NCBI RefSeq assembly: GCF_030813245.1
Contig: NZ_JAUSUA010000002.1
Location: forward strand, 744,001-808,000
Direction of reading: 5' to 3'
Source: Alkalicoccobacillus murimartini
GTDB lineage: Bacteria > Bacillota > Bacilli > Bacillales > Bacillaceae_D
Length of the DNA stretch: 64,000 bases
Under the pieces are notes generated by a model that was not told the DNA's origin, did not search any database, and was given only the letters and a program-made list of their open reading frames with translations. A program made the position numbers and the translations under genes. This document shows, piece after piece, positions 33,606 to 41,986 of this stretch (position 1 is its first letter; each line of letters opens with the position of its first letter).

Positions 33606-34766
33606 TCAAGATACCGGTTTACTTTCAATCGCTGGCTGACGGAATGAAAATAGCGCAAAGCCAACAGATAGAAGTACTAAGATGCTTCCTGCAATAGGTG
33701 TTGCTTCAACAGAAAATCCATTTACGACTAACCCACCAACACCAGACCCTATGGCAATCCCAAATTGAAGGGCAGATGTATTAATACTCTGCTGAATATC
33801 CGATGTACTTGGAGCTGTTTTTATTAAATATCCTTGTTGCGCCGGAGCAATAGACCAGCTCAGCATTCCCCAAATAATAAGAGAAACGGTAAATAAGATG
33901 ACAGATTGGTTTGTTAACGGCATTGTCGCTAATACAATACAGAAAAGGATCGTAAAAAAGATAACCGTTCGTTCAGGACCAATTCGATCAGTGAGCCAGC
34001 CGCCAATTCCACCGCCACTTACAGCTGAGATACCAAAGACAAAAAATGCAACACTAACCCAATAAGGTTCAGCATTCATCGTAACATTTAGATATTCCGC
34101 GAAATAAGCATACATTGTGTAATGACCTGCCAGAACTAAAAGCGTCACAATATGTGCACTAGAAAGCTTCACGTGTTTGAGGGATCGAAGCTGATCACGA
34201 ACCGAGCTAACCTGCTCAGGAGGGATTGGGTCTAAAAACTTCATGATCACGACACCAGCAATTAATGTCAAAATCGCGATGATAAGAAATAAAATCCTCC
34301 AACCATACGCCTCTCCAATCAGGACTCCCAGAGGAACTCCAAGAACTAACGCCGAGCTTACCCCCATCGTGATCATACCGATGGCACGAGAGCGATACTC
34401 CGGCTCAACAATTTTAGGAGCAATTGTAAGTGACAGCACGATAATAAGTGCAGCACTCATCGATGTAATGACCCTAAAAACAATCAGAACCGCATAACCA
34501 GGACTTAGAAAAGACCCGATATTCGCCAAGAAGAACACACAAAGCGCTATGAGGTACAATCGCTTCCGTTCATATTTACTAGTAAGAGACATCAGCACAG
34601 GACCAGAAATCGCAAACACCAATGCAAAGATTGTAATTAACTGTCCAGCCGCTCCAACAGATACGCCTAGATCATTTGATATAACAGGGAGAATCCCCCC
34701 AATAATTAACTCTACCATCCCAACAACAAACGCAGAGACAGCGAGAACATACACTTTAAAATTCAT
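33606..34766 (-). CDS. pbuE: MFS transporter, PbuE-like (purine efflux)
   Basis: A 386-aa DHA1-type MFS protein with twelve helices. The sequence closely resembles B. subtilis PbuE from memory: the opening MNFKVYVLAVSAFVVGMVELIIGGILP, KRLYLIALCVFFLANI, VVLSLTIAPKIVEPEYRSRAIG and SWSIAPAQQGYLIKTAPSTSDIQQSINTSALQ. PbuE exports hypoxanthine, adenine and related bases. B. subtilis pbuE is under an adenine riboswitch; I see no purine-riboswitch core in the region upstream, so regulation differs. It lies upstream of the ABC-F gene on the same strand. Confidence 0.75.
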   Translation of the reverse strand: MNFKVYVLAVSAFVVGMVELIIGGILPVISNDLGVSVGAAGQLITIFALVFAISGPVLMSLTSKYERKRLYLIALCVFFLANIGSFLSPGYAVLIVFRVITSMSAALIIVLSLTIAPKIVEPEYRSRAIGMITMGVSSALVLGVPLGVLIGEAYGWRILFLIIAILTLIAGVVIMKFLDPIPPEQVSSVRDQLRSLKHVKLSSAHIVTLLVLAGHYTMYAYFAEYLNVTMNAEPYWVSVAFFVFGISAVSGGGIGGWLTDRIGPERTVIFFTILFCIVLATMPLTNQSVILFTVSLIIWGMLSWSIAPAQQGYLIKTAPSTSDIQQSINTSALQFGIAIGSGVGGLVVNGFSVEATPIAGSILVLLSVGFALFSFRQPAIESKPVS

Positions 34767-34880
34767 TCTAAGGCACCTTCTTCTAAGATGTAAAATCCAC
34801 CTGTGTTAGTTTACCTCACACGCAGACAAACAACAAGGAACGCGCTCAAATAGTCGCTGAGAAATATAGGGAGTTTGTGG

Positions 34881-35010
34881 TTGTCTTCTCGCGTGTCGTT
34901 TTTGCTTTCTTGCGTGTAGGTCCTGCTATGCCGCGTGTCTGATTGCCCTCTTGCACGTTGGATTTGCTTTCTCGCATGTCATTCCTACACTACCGCATGT
35001 CCCCGATTTA
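34881..35010 (+). repeat. About 21-bp periodic degenerate array, GCGTGT family (array B)
   Basis: Cores GCGTGT, GCGTGT, GCGTGT, GCACGT, GCATGT and GCATGT begin at 34891, 34912, 34933, 34953, 34974 and 34995: steps of 21, 21, 20, 21 and 21 bp. Each is preceded by a pyrimidine tract (TTCTC, TTTCTT, CTCTT, TTTCTC). Spacers differ. The array fills most of the 330-bp gap between the pbuE-like gene and the terminator of the YuiF-like gene; 34767-34880 shows nothing else. Confidence 0.8.
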
Positions 35011-35040
35011 ACACGCCTCGCGGAAAAACTCTCCCCATTC

Positions 35041-35086
35041 AAAAAAAGCTTCCCCTAAAGCCATGAAAACGGCCAGATGGGAAGCT
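35041..35086 (-). terminator. Terminator of the YuiF-like gene
   Basis: On the minus strand GAGCTTCCC ... GGC ... GGGGAAGCTTTTTTT just after the stop codon at 35097. Confidence 0.88.
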
Positions 35087-35096
35087 CTCAATCGTA

Positions 35097-36425
35097 TTAC
35101 AGTGTAACCGCCGCAATCCAACCAAAAATGATGAGCGGGATATTAAAGTGGATAAAGGTTGGGACACAGGTGTCCCAAATGTGGTTGTGTTGGCCATCAG
35201 CATTCAAACCAGCCGTCGGACCAAGTGTACTGTCAGATGCAGGGGCACCTGCATCTCCTATCGCACCTGCTGTACCGATTAAGGAAAGTGTGGCCAGCGG
35301 GCTAAAGCCCATAGCTGCACACATTGGCACAAACAATGCTGCGATAATAGGTACGGTTGCAAAGGATGACCCGATTCCCATTGTAATTAATAGTCCAATG
35401 AGGATCATCATGATCGCCGCTAGACTTTTGCTGTCACCCATCCATGCAGCAGATGACTGCACCAGTTGTTCAACATCCCCGGTCGCGCGCATGACTTCAG
35501 CGAATCCAGATGCTGCAATCATCACAAATCCAATAAATGCCATCATTTTCATGCCTTCTGTTAAAAGCGCATCCGACTCTTTAAATCGAACTGAACCACT
35601 AAACACAAGCACAACTAAACCAGCAACACCTGCGATAATCATCGATTCAGAGATGATTTGAACAATAACCGTTGCTAGAATAGCAGCTCCTGCGCTAATT
35701 AATGAATACACGGAATAAGAGATAGCTTCCGCTTCATCGGTTGTTTCAGCTTCTAATGGTTTATCCTCATACACTCTTGATTTTCTGTACGTAATAAACA
35801 CTGCTATTAAAAGTCCAAGAAACATACCAACCGTAGGCAGTAGCATTGCATATGGCATGTCTGACAATGAGGCACTCATTCCATTTGCCTCCATATTATC
35901 AACAACGATCCCGTGAAAGATTGCGCCAAAACCAAATGGCAACAGCATATATGGAGCCTGAAGACCAAACGTCATAATACTTGCGACAGCACGACGATCC
36001 ACAGCCATTTCATTTAGAACCCGCAATATAGGTGGAATCAGAATAGGAATAAAGGCAATATGAATGGGAATTAGATTCTGTGACATACAAGAAATCATAA
36101 AGATGATCAAAAAGATGAGTGCCTTTGGTAGAGTCTTCGAACGAGATTCCTCTTTTCTACCAACAATTTTAATTGAAAAATTAACAAGTAATTGGGGTAG
36201 TCCCGTCTTAGAAAGAGCCACCGCAAACGCACCAAGTACTGCATAGCTTAACGCAATATTTGCACTCTCTCCAAGCCCTTCGGTGAAGACTTCGATCGTT
36301 CCATTAAACCCTAATCCACCTATAACTCCCCCGGTGAGAGCTCCTATAATTAGTGCAATCACTACATGTACACGCACTAAGCTAAGTATAATCATAAGTA
36401 AAACAGCTATTACAACAGCATTCAT
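35097..36425 (-). CDS. YuiF-family / Na+/H+ antiporter-family transporter
   Basis: A 442-aa membrane protein with about eleven to twelve helices. The opening MNAVVIAVLLMIILSLVRVHVVIALIIGAL, LPFGFGAIFHGIVV and GDAGAPASDSTLGPTAGLN place it in the Na_H_antiporter family represented by YuiF, annotated as sodium/proton antiporter or amino acid carrier (histidine uptake has been proposed for relatives). Transport substrate cannot be settled by sequence. It has its own promoter with a palindrome at 36450-36502 and its own terminator. Confidence 0.82.
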   Translation of the reverse strand: MNAVVIAVLLMIILSLVRVHVVIALIIGALTGGVIGGLGFNGTIEVFTEGLGESANIALSYAVLGAFAVALSKTGLPQLLVNFSIKIVGRKEESRSKTLPKALIFLIIFMISCMSQNLIPIHIAFIPILIPPILRVLNEMAVDRRAVASIMTFGLQAPYMLLPFGFGAIFHGIVVDNMEANGMSASLSDMPYAMLLPTVGMFLGLLIAVFITYRKSRVYEDKPLEAETTDEAEAISYSVYSLISAGAAILATVIVQIISESMIIAGVAGLVVLVFSGSVRFKESDALLTEGMKMMAFIGFVMIAASGFAEVMRATGDVEQLVQSSAAWMGDSKSLAAIMMILIGLLITMGIGSSFATVPIIAALFVPMCAAMGFSPLATLSLIGTAGAIGDAGAPASDSTLGPTAGLNADGQHNHIWDTCVPTFIHFNIPLIIFGWIAAVTL

Positions 36426-36449
36426 CTATAACACCCTAACATTCACTTT

Positions 36450-36502
36450 AGTTCGATAAATCACTAAATCGAACTTTATCATCTTGGTTAAGTGACTGTC
36501 AA
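36450..36502 (-). promoter_or_regulatory. Promoter and operator-like palindrome of the YuiF-like gene
   Basis: On the minus strand TTGACA (36502-36497), an 18-bp spacer, TAAAGT (36478-36473), then AGTTCGAT - 10 bp - ATCGAACT at 36475-36450. The 8-bp arms are perfect and cover the expected transcription start, so a repressor site is likely. Confidence 0.65.
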
Positions 36503-36545
36503 CCTTCCTGACATAAAACCAGGTCGTTCATTCTTCCTATTTATT

Positions 36546-37091
36546 TCAATGGTTTTTATGTTCAAGGATCCATGGCAAAGCATTTTTCAGATCTTGGAAA
36601 ACTACGTCAGCGCCATAGGAGTAAGTCGATCGTGAATGTACGAGAACCGTTTGACACCCTGCCTCTTTGCCTGCAAGAATATCTGGTTCACGGTCCCCTA
36701 CCATGATACTACGACTGAGATCTACATTGTGCGTAGCAGCTAATTTTTGAAGCATATACGCTTTTGGCTTACGACATGGACAGTCTGAATTAGGTTTGTG
36801 AGAGCAATAGGAGATGTCATCGATCTTAGCACCTTGCTTAGCGAGTTTATTTTTTAAATCAGTATGGATTGTCTTTAACATTTCTTCCGTCATATACCCG
36901 AGACCTATACCACCTTGATTCGTCACCACAAACACGAGAAAACCCGATTCATTTAACATTTTGATTGATTCGGCCACTCCATCTAGTAAGTATAGGTCAC
37001 TTGGCTTATTAACAAATTTCACTTTTTTGGTCAGGACTTCATTGATCACACCATCCCGATCTAAAAAAACAGCTTGTTTCTTTTCAATCAT
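36546..37091 (-). CDS. HAD-family phosphatase, GmhB-like (heptose-bisphosphate / histidinol-phosphatase type)
   Basis: A 181-aa HAD hydrolase of subclass IIIA. The nucleophile motif is FLDRDGVINE (Asp10 and Asp12), VVTNQGGIGLGYM is motif II and MVGDREPDILAG motif IV. A structural zinc loop CSHKPNSDCPCRKPK is present. These are hallmarks of D-glycero-D-manno-heptose-1,7-bisphosphate 7-phosphatase and the HisB N-terminal domain. No heptose or histidine genes are near, so the true substrate is open. It follows the MBL hydrolase gene with a gap of only three bases, implying one operon. Confidence 0.85.
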   Translation of the reverse strand: MIEKKQAVFLDRDGVINEVLTKKVKFVNKPSDLYLLDGVAESIKMLNESGFLVFVVTNQGGIGLGYMTEEMLKTIHTDLKNKLAKQGAKIDDISYCSHKPNSDCPCRKPKAYMLQKLAATHNVDLSRSIMVGDREPDILAGKEAGCQTVLVHSRSTYSYGADVVFQDLKNALPWILEHKNH

Positions 37092-37094
37092 CGT

Positions 37095-37943
37095 TTATTC
37101 CTCTGCATACTTTCCATAATCAGGTATGGCCTCTTCATCGAAGTGTTCTGTTAAATGCTTTAAACGATGTTTAAACTCTTCTCCGAACATTGGCAAACCA
37201 TGCCCTGGTGCAATATAACTTGGATCAAGACTCGAGAGGCGTTCGACCGAATATTTAGCTGCTTCCCAATCCGTTGTAAAATAACGAGGTGGACCTTGGA
37301 GATGCTCTGATTGAGTGAGAACATCATACATTGAATCTTGCTTCACTGTAATAATTGCATCTCCTGATAGTAAAGCACCATCTTTTTCACGGTATAAGGC
37401 AATTTGTCCAGGGCTATGACCGGGAGTATGTTCCCACCGCCATTCAGGGAATCCATCAATGGATTGACCTTCTGGAAGCACCTGAATAAATGGAGAGAGG
37501 TCAATGGCCTTGTACGGAAACGCTCCTGATAATTTAGCAACCAGTCCCCCTTCAACAGTGGGATCGGGTTTTGGGTAATCCTTCAGCCCATTTAAAAAAG
37601 GAAGCTCGAGTTCATGGCAGTATACATTTACACTCCAATGACTAGCTAGCTCATATGCAGCTCCCACGTGATCAAAATGTCCATGCGTTAAGATGATAGC
37701 TTTTGGCGGGAAAGCATCACCAAACGATTCAGCTAAAATGGATAAGATTCGATCTTTTGTTCGACTGATTCCGCAATCTATTAGTAACCATTCCTCTGGT
37801 TTATTTGGATTACCTATAAAATAGACATTTACTATCTTATCTGTGAAACAGTAAATATCCTCTGTTAACGCTTGAAAAAAACCATCGTGAGCAGAGCTTA
37901 TAGGCAATGTAGGCTGAGGCTCATTACCACTTACTTGATCCAT
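37095..37943 (-). CDS. Metallo-beta-lactamase fold hydrolase
   Basis: A 282-aa MBL-fold protein. THGHFDHVGAA is the HxHxDH metal motif, followed by HTPGHSPGQIALY (third His region), LLSGDAI (bridging Asp) and APGHG near the end. The general glyoxalase II-like layout suggests a thioester, phosphoester or lactone hydrolase, but specificity cannot be read. It is the first gene of a two-gene operon with the GmhB-like phosphatase. The start ATG is preceded by AGAGGGACAAG. Confidence 0.85.
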   Translation of the reverse strand: MDQVSGNEPQPTLPISSAHDGFFQALTEDIYCFTDKIVNVYFIGNPNKPEEWLLIDCGISRTKDRILSILAESFGDAFPPKAIILTHGHFDHVGAAYELASHWSVNVYCHELELPFLNGLKDYPKPDPTVEGGLVAKLSGAFPYKAIDLSPFIQVLPEGQSIDGFPEWRWEHTPGHSPGQIALYREKDGALLSGDAIITVKQDSMYDVLTQSEHLQGPPRYFTTDWEAAKYSVERLSSLDPSYIAPGHGLPMFGEEFKHRLKHLTEHFDEEAIPDYGKYAEE

Positions 37944-38057
37944 ATCTTGTCCCTCTTTTCATTCATCCTTTTTAAATCAGTACACACTTATTTTCACTAA
38001 GATTCTAATTAGTATGCACACATTCCAGAGCGATATAAAATGAGAATATTCTAATAC

Positions 38058-38082
38058 GTTTAAGCATATATACACAGGGAAG
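38058..38082 (+). promoter_or_regulatory. Sigma-B type promoter
   Basis: GTTTAA, 13 bp, GGGAAG matches the general-stress consensus GTTTWW N12-15 GGGWAW. It lies 37 bp upstream of the GlsB/YeaQ gene, a typical stress-regulated gene. Confidence 0.75.
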
Positions 38083-38118
38083 AGAAGACTTGTACTTATA
38101 AATAAGGAGAGAGATCAT

Positions 38119-38370
38119 ATGATGAGTTTTATTTTTAGTTTAATTATAGGTGGACTTATTGGATGGGCAGCTGGAGCAATTACTGGTAAGGGCGTTCCTT
38201 TTGGTATCATAGGTAATATCGTAGCTGGACTCATTGGAGCGAACTTAGGTACAGCTCTTTTGGGAGATATCGGTCCAAAAGTTGGTGGATTCGCCATAAT
38301 CCCTGCTTTGATTGGTGCCATTATCTTAATCTTTATTGTTAGCTTTATCTTACGAGCTATCAAAAAATAA
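38119..38370 (+). CDS. GlsB/YeaQ/YmgE family stress-response membrane protein
   Basis: An 83-aa glycine-rich protein of three hydrophobic helices. IGGLIGWAAGAITGKGVPFGIIGNIVAGLIGANLG is the Transgly_assoc family core, followed by a third helix and a basic tail. AAGGAG precedes two successive ATG codons; either could start. Members are induced by general stress and their biochemical role is not established. A sigma-B-like promoter upstream supports stress control, and a strong terminator follows. Confidence 0.92.
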   Translation: MMSFIFSLIIGGLIGWAAGAITGKGVPFGIIGNIVAGLIGANLGTALLGDIGPKVGGFAIIPALIGAIILIFIVSFILRAIKK

Positions 38371-38375
38371 TACAT

Positions 38376-38404
38376 GGCCTCGGACCTGTTCCGAGGTCTT
38401 TTTT
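38376..38404 (+). terminator. Terminator of the GlsB/YeaQ gene
   Basis: GGCCTCGGA - CCTGT - TCCGAGGTC then TTTTTT. Confidence 0.9.
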
Positions 38405-38429
38405 ATATTCACTCATACATGTGCCAAAA

Positions 38430-38590
38430 TTATTTTGAGCATGTACGGTTGAATTTCGCGCATTTTTTACTTTTTTGCGCACTCACCAACATATTTTGAG
38501 CAATGTGCCTTTCGTTTTGAGCATTTTAGGCTTTTTTGAGCATCTGAGCATTTTTTTGAGCATACTCCTTACTTTTTCGCTCGCGTCGTG
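38430..38590 (+). repeat. About 21-bp periodic degenerate array, GAGCA/GCGCA family (array A2)
   Basis: T-tract plus GAGCA/GCGCA cores begin at 38437, 38458, 38477, 38498, 38519, 38538, 38558 and (degenerate GCTCG) 38579: steps of 21, 19, 21, 21, 19, 20 and 21 bp. An extra off-phase GAGCA lies at 38546. Same family as the array at 6.5 kb. It sits between two convergent genes. Confidence 0.8.
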
Positions 38591-38662
38591 TGCTCATCAT
38601 GCTCATAACAAAAAAGCAGTAGGGGCAAATCCCTTCGGATCTGCCTCACTGCTTCTGTTTGA

Positions 38663-40486
38663 TTAGCGATTCTCTAAATAGGTATTTAAATGCTCTTTCA
38701 CTTTCTCTGGATCAGCCTCTAATACATTTCCTGTATCAACTAACGGACTAAGCGTTGAGTATGCTTTTAGCTTATCATCGTTGTATACACTGATGATCTC
38801 GTCTTGATTAATTGAATAAAGAACGGCTTTACGCAAATCTTCACTCTCTGCTACATCGCGACTTTCATTGTTAAAGGATAGATAAGAGACTCCGTTACTT
38901 GGTGTGCTTTGTAATTCTAACTTATCTTCGCTCTCAATGACATCCATCTTGTTCTCTGCTACCCCGTAATACAAGTCAATCTCATTACTACGAAGTGCAG
39001 ATAATGCGGCATCAGCATCAGCAATAAAGCGGACATCCACTTCACTAATGTTAGGCTCATATTCTGTACCAACTTGATAACCTGGATTCTTTAAGAACTT
39101 AGCTTCATAGTCATTTTTAACGTTTAAAATGTATGGACCACTTGTATACAAATGGTTATCGTACGTATCACCTTCTGTAATTGCACGTTGGTCACCATAC
39201 GCAATGTCCCTTTCGGCATCGTAGCTATCAATATCATACGTGTTAATCGATTCAACTTGATCCTTCGATACAATCCCCGCGGATTGGTGCGCCAAATAGT
39301 TTAATACTTGTGGAAATGGTTCCGTTGTCGTTAGCTTGATTACTTGGTATTTTCCTTCACTAGAGTCAGCCTCATCTTTGTTTGTGACTAGTTCATTAAT
39401 TGGTTGATCTAGTTCATCTTCAAGCTGATCTTTGATACTTGTTGATTCATCTGCTGCATTCACACCTTCTAAGTCGGCTAGATTATCCACTGCCTCTACA
39501 GTATCAATGTGTTCATGCAAGGTAAATGTCCGGTGATCCGGTACAGAATTCGGATCTGATGCGCGCTCTAGTGAGAAGATCACATCATCTGCGCCTACTC
39601 TTTCTCCCGTATCTACTGCTTCTCCATCTTCAATAGATGCGAAATTAATATCGTCACGAAGAACAAAGTAGTAATCCGAGTTTCCTTCTGCAATGCTGTA
39701 ATCATACGACAGCGAAGCCTCAGGTGTAATTTCATCATCATCTGTCAGATTAACTAATCGAACATACATATTCGTATTCAACTGATTAATAGATCCGTCA
39801 TTTCCTTTAATAGGATCTAAAGATGTAAGTTCAGAAATTGATTGCTGTAAAACAAGTGGATCTGTATCACGTCGAGACTCATCAACAAAGTCAACGGAAT
39901 CCCAAGCGAAGGCGCGTGATTTTGATAAACGGACTGTATCAGAATCTAGTACATCTTTATTAAATACTTGGTTCTTCAGAGAGTTATAAAGAGGTGCAAT
40001 ATAAGCATTCTCTTCTACTAGTTTTAACTCTAGTTCTTTATACGTTTCTGTATATTCCTCTGGTGACTCCGTGGCAGCCTTTTCTATTAGTGCATCCACT
40101 TCATCATCCTGAACAAGGGTATTATCCCCATCAGACTTAAAAAGAGAACGAATTGCATAGTCAGGATTCCCTGTAACAGTTGTCCAACTGTTAATGGCGA
40201 TATCAAAGTTCCCTGCATCACGTTGAGTCGTAAAGCTACCATAATCAGGCTGCTGATTAATTTTTACGTTGAATCCGTTTTTAGTAAGCTGGTCACGTAG
40301 GATATTAATATCCTGTTCATTACTACTCATAGATAGCAACTCAATATCTACTGCTTCTTCAGGAGCTGCTGTTGCTTCATTTATTGTATCTCCATCTCCT
40401 TCAGCATCCTCTCTCGTTGTCACATTGCACGCTCCAAGTACCGTCAGTGCTAATGCAGATGCTAAAATTGCTGCTTTTTTCTTCAT
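38663..40486 (-). CDS. Peptide-type ABC substrate-binding lipoprotein, apparently circularly permuted
   Basis: A 607-aa lipoprotein with lipobox LGAC (Cys20) and an acidic linker. Residues 47-200 read like the normally C-terminal module of SBP_bac_5 proteins (QLTKNGFNVKINQQPDYGSF, GNFDIAINSWTTVTGNPD, AYIAPLYNSL). The normal N-terminal opening starts only at about 208 (LVLQQSISELTSLDP), followed in order by YYFVLRDDINF, VIFSLERASDP, TSGPYIL, VSYLSFNN and LRKAVLYSINQDEI. The protein ends at DPEKVKEHL, the point where ordinary members continue into the C-terminal module. It would bind peptides or similar solutes for the permeases encoded directly upstream. Highly acidic throughout. Confidence 0.88.
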   Translation of the reverse strand: MKKKAAILASALALTVLGACNVTTREDAEGDGDTINEATAAPEEAVDIELLSMSSNEQDINILRDQLTKNGFNVKINQQPDYGSFTTQRDAGNFDIAINSWTTVTGNPDYAIRSLFKSDGDNTLVQDDEVDALIEKAATESPEEYTETYKELELKLVEENAYIAPLYNSLKNQVFNKDVLDSDTVRLSKSRAFAWDSVDFVDESRRDTDPLVLQQSISELTSLDPIKGNDGSINQLNTNMYVRLVNLTDDDEITPEASLSYDYSIAEGNSDYYFVLRDDINFASIEDGEAVDTGERVGADDVIFSLERASDPNSVPDHRTFTLHEHIDTVEAVDNLADLEGVNAADESTSIKDQLEDELDQPINELVTNKDEADSSEGKYQVIKLTTTEPFPQVLNYLAHQSAGIVSKDQVESINTYDIDSYDAERDIAYGDQRAITEGDTYDNHLYTSGPYILNVKNDYEAKFLKNPGYQVGTEYEPNISEVDVRFIADADAALSALRSNEIDLYYGVAENKMDVIESEDKLELQSTPSNGVSYLSFNNESRDVAESEDLRKAVLYSINQDEIISVYNDDKLKAYSTLSPLVDTGNVLEADPEKVKEHLNTYLENR

Positions 40487-40506
40487 ATTCTTTCCCCCTA
40501 TAAATT

Positions 40507-41982
40507 TTATGATAGTTTTGGATCTGTTGCATCACGAAGTCCATCGCCGAGAAAATTAAATGATAATACGAGTAAAATAATCGCTAAACCAGGAAATATA
40601 GCTAGATGCGGCTGGCTTTCCAAGTAGGCGCTACCTAACCGAAGTACATTACCCCATTCTGGGATATGTGGTTCAACACCTAATCCTAAATAACTCAAAC
40701 TGCTTGTTGAGATAACGGCTGTACCTACTGTTAAGGTAGATTTTACAATCATCGGTGCCAGTGCATTAGGAATCACATGTTTAAATATAATTTGTCGATC
40801 ATATGCCCCTAGAGCTCTAGCAGATTCAACAAATTCATAGGTTGAGACCTGGAGAACATTAGCCCTCATTGTCCGGGCATAACCAGGAATCGCTCCAACA
40901 CTTAAAGCAATAATTAGGTTCACAGTATTCGCTCCAAAAGCAGCAATGATTGTGATCGCTAGGAGCAGTCCGGGAATCGCATAAAGGACATCCAATGCTC
41001 TCATAATGACATTATCCGATCTCCCACCGAAGTAACCCGAGAGCGCTCCAAACACGCCTCCTACTATGAAAGGAATCATCGTAGCCAAAAAGCCAACGAC
41101 TAGAGATATTCTTGCGCCAAAAATGACTCTAGAAAATACATCGCGACCATAGTTATCGGTTCCAAATGGATGTGCCAAGCTAGGATCTTGCAAAATTAAG
41201 GAGTAATTATTATTAATTGCATCTCCATAATCAAACACACCAATACTTGTGATCGATATACTTAATAAAAATAAAATAAAGAACAATCCAAGCATTGAAG
41301 CATTATTATAAGTGAGTTTATCTAACAAACTTTCCCGCACAATCCACGTAACAGAACGAGTCTGCTTGATATAGGCCCACACTGTAAATAAAACAAATAA
41401 ATTTCCTGTTAGTGCAGTTAAACTAAGAATCGCTAGGAGAACCGCTCGTGGCCCTCTGTTGAGATGCTCCAGACGCCCCTGTAAACAAAGAAAAGCGATA
41501 TGAAGAACTAAAATGAGAATCAGTGCATACATCGATGGCAAAAAAGTATTCGATACATAGGGTTTAAAAAGATTCACGGATGATACGAGAATCACGATTA
41601 CATCTGTGATGATCATATATGAGGCGTATGCATATGCCGTACTACGTTTTTCCTTTAACACATATAAAGATGAAACAGCCAAAAAGACATTCCCTACAAA
41701 AAGACTAAACAACAATACAACCGCTAGAATCTTTACCTTTGCTGAAATTCGGTCGATCAATTGTATATCTCTTTTCACTTGCCAGACTAAAAGAGTCTGA
41801 AGCAATGTGAAGACCGCCTGAATTCCAGTGTATATCAACACTCCAGGTCGAATAGAAAGGGTAGTCCACTCGATACTGAATAGTAGTAACAGGATTGTAA
41901 ATCCAGTCGACAAAGCTAAAAAGAATCGTACCTGCTTGTATAAAAAGCGATTATTTGAAGAAACCACGGACTCACCTGCCAT
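40507..41982 (-). CDS. Peptide-type ABC permease, OppC/DppC-like with six-helix N-terminal extension
   Basis: A 491-aa protein; ordinary OppC/DppC proteins are about 300 aa. Residues from about 225 form the usual BPD_transp_1 permease (HPFGTDNYGRDVFSRVIFGARISLVVG, EAA loop EFVESARALGAYDRQIIFKHVIPN). Residues 1-205 contain about six additional hydrophobic segments with no motif that I recognise. It lies between the OppB-like gene (4-bp gap) and the binding protein gene (20-bp gap) in one operon. The extension may be a regulatory or assembly module; that is inference. Confidence 0.88.
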   Translation of the reverse strand: MAGESVVSSNNRFLYKQVRFFLALSTGFTILLLLFSIEWTTLSIRPGVLIYTGIQAVFTLLQTLLVWQVKRDIQLIDRISAKVKILAVVLLFSLFVGNVFLAVSSLYVLKEKRSTAYAYASYMIITDVIVILVSSVNLFKPYVSNTFLPSMYALILILVLHIAFLCLQGRLEHLNRGPRAVLLAILSLTALTGNLFVLFTVWAYIKQTRSVTWIVRESLLDKLTYNNASMLGLFFILFLLSISITSIGVFDYGDAINNNYSLILQDPSLAHPFGTDNYGRDVFSRVIFGARISLVVGFLATMIPFIVGGVFGALSGYFGGRSDNVIMRALDVLYAIPGLLLAITIIAAFGANTVNLIIALSVGAIPGYARTMRANVLQVSTYEFVESARALGAYDRQIIFKHVIPNALAPMIVKSTLTVGTAVISTSSLSYLGLGVEPHIPEWGNVLRLGSAYLESQPHLAIFPGLAIILLVLSFNFLGDGLRDATDPKLS

Positions 41983-41986
41983 TAAT

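Noticed and set aside
34767-34880. Purine riboswitch expected before a pbuE-like gene
   Set aside because: No three-way-junction core or terminator found upstream of 34766.
35077-35661. 194-aa plus-strand frame
   Set aside because: Shadow of the YuiF-like gene on the opposite strand; proline-, serine- and alanine-rich composition typical of antisense frames to membrane proteins.
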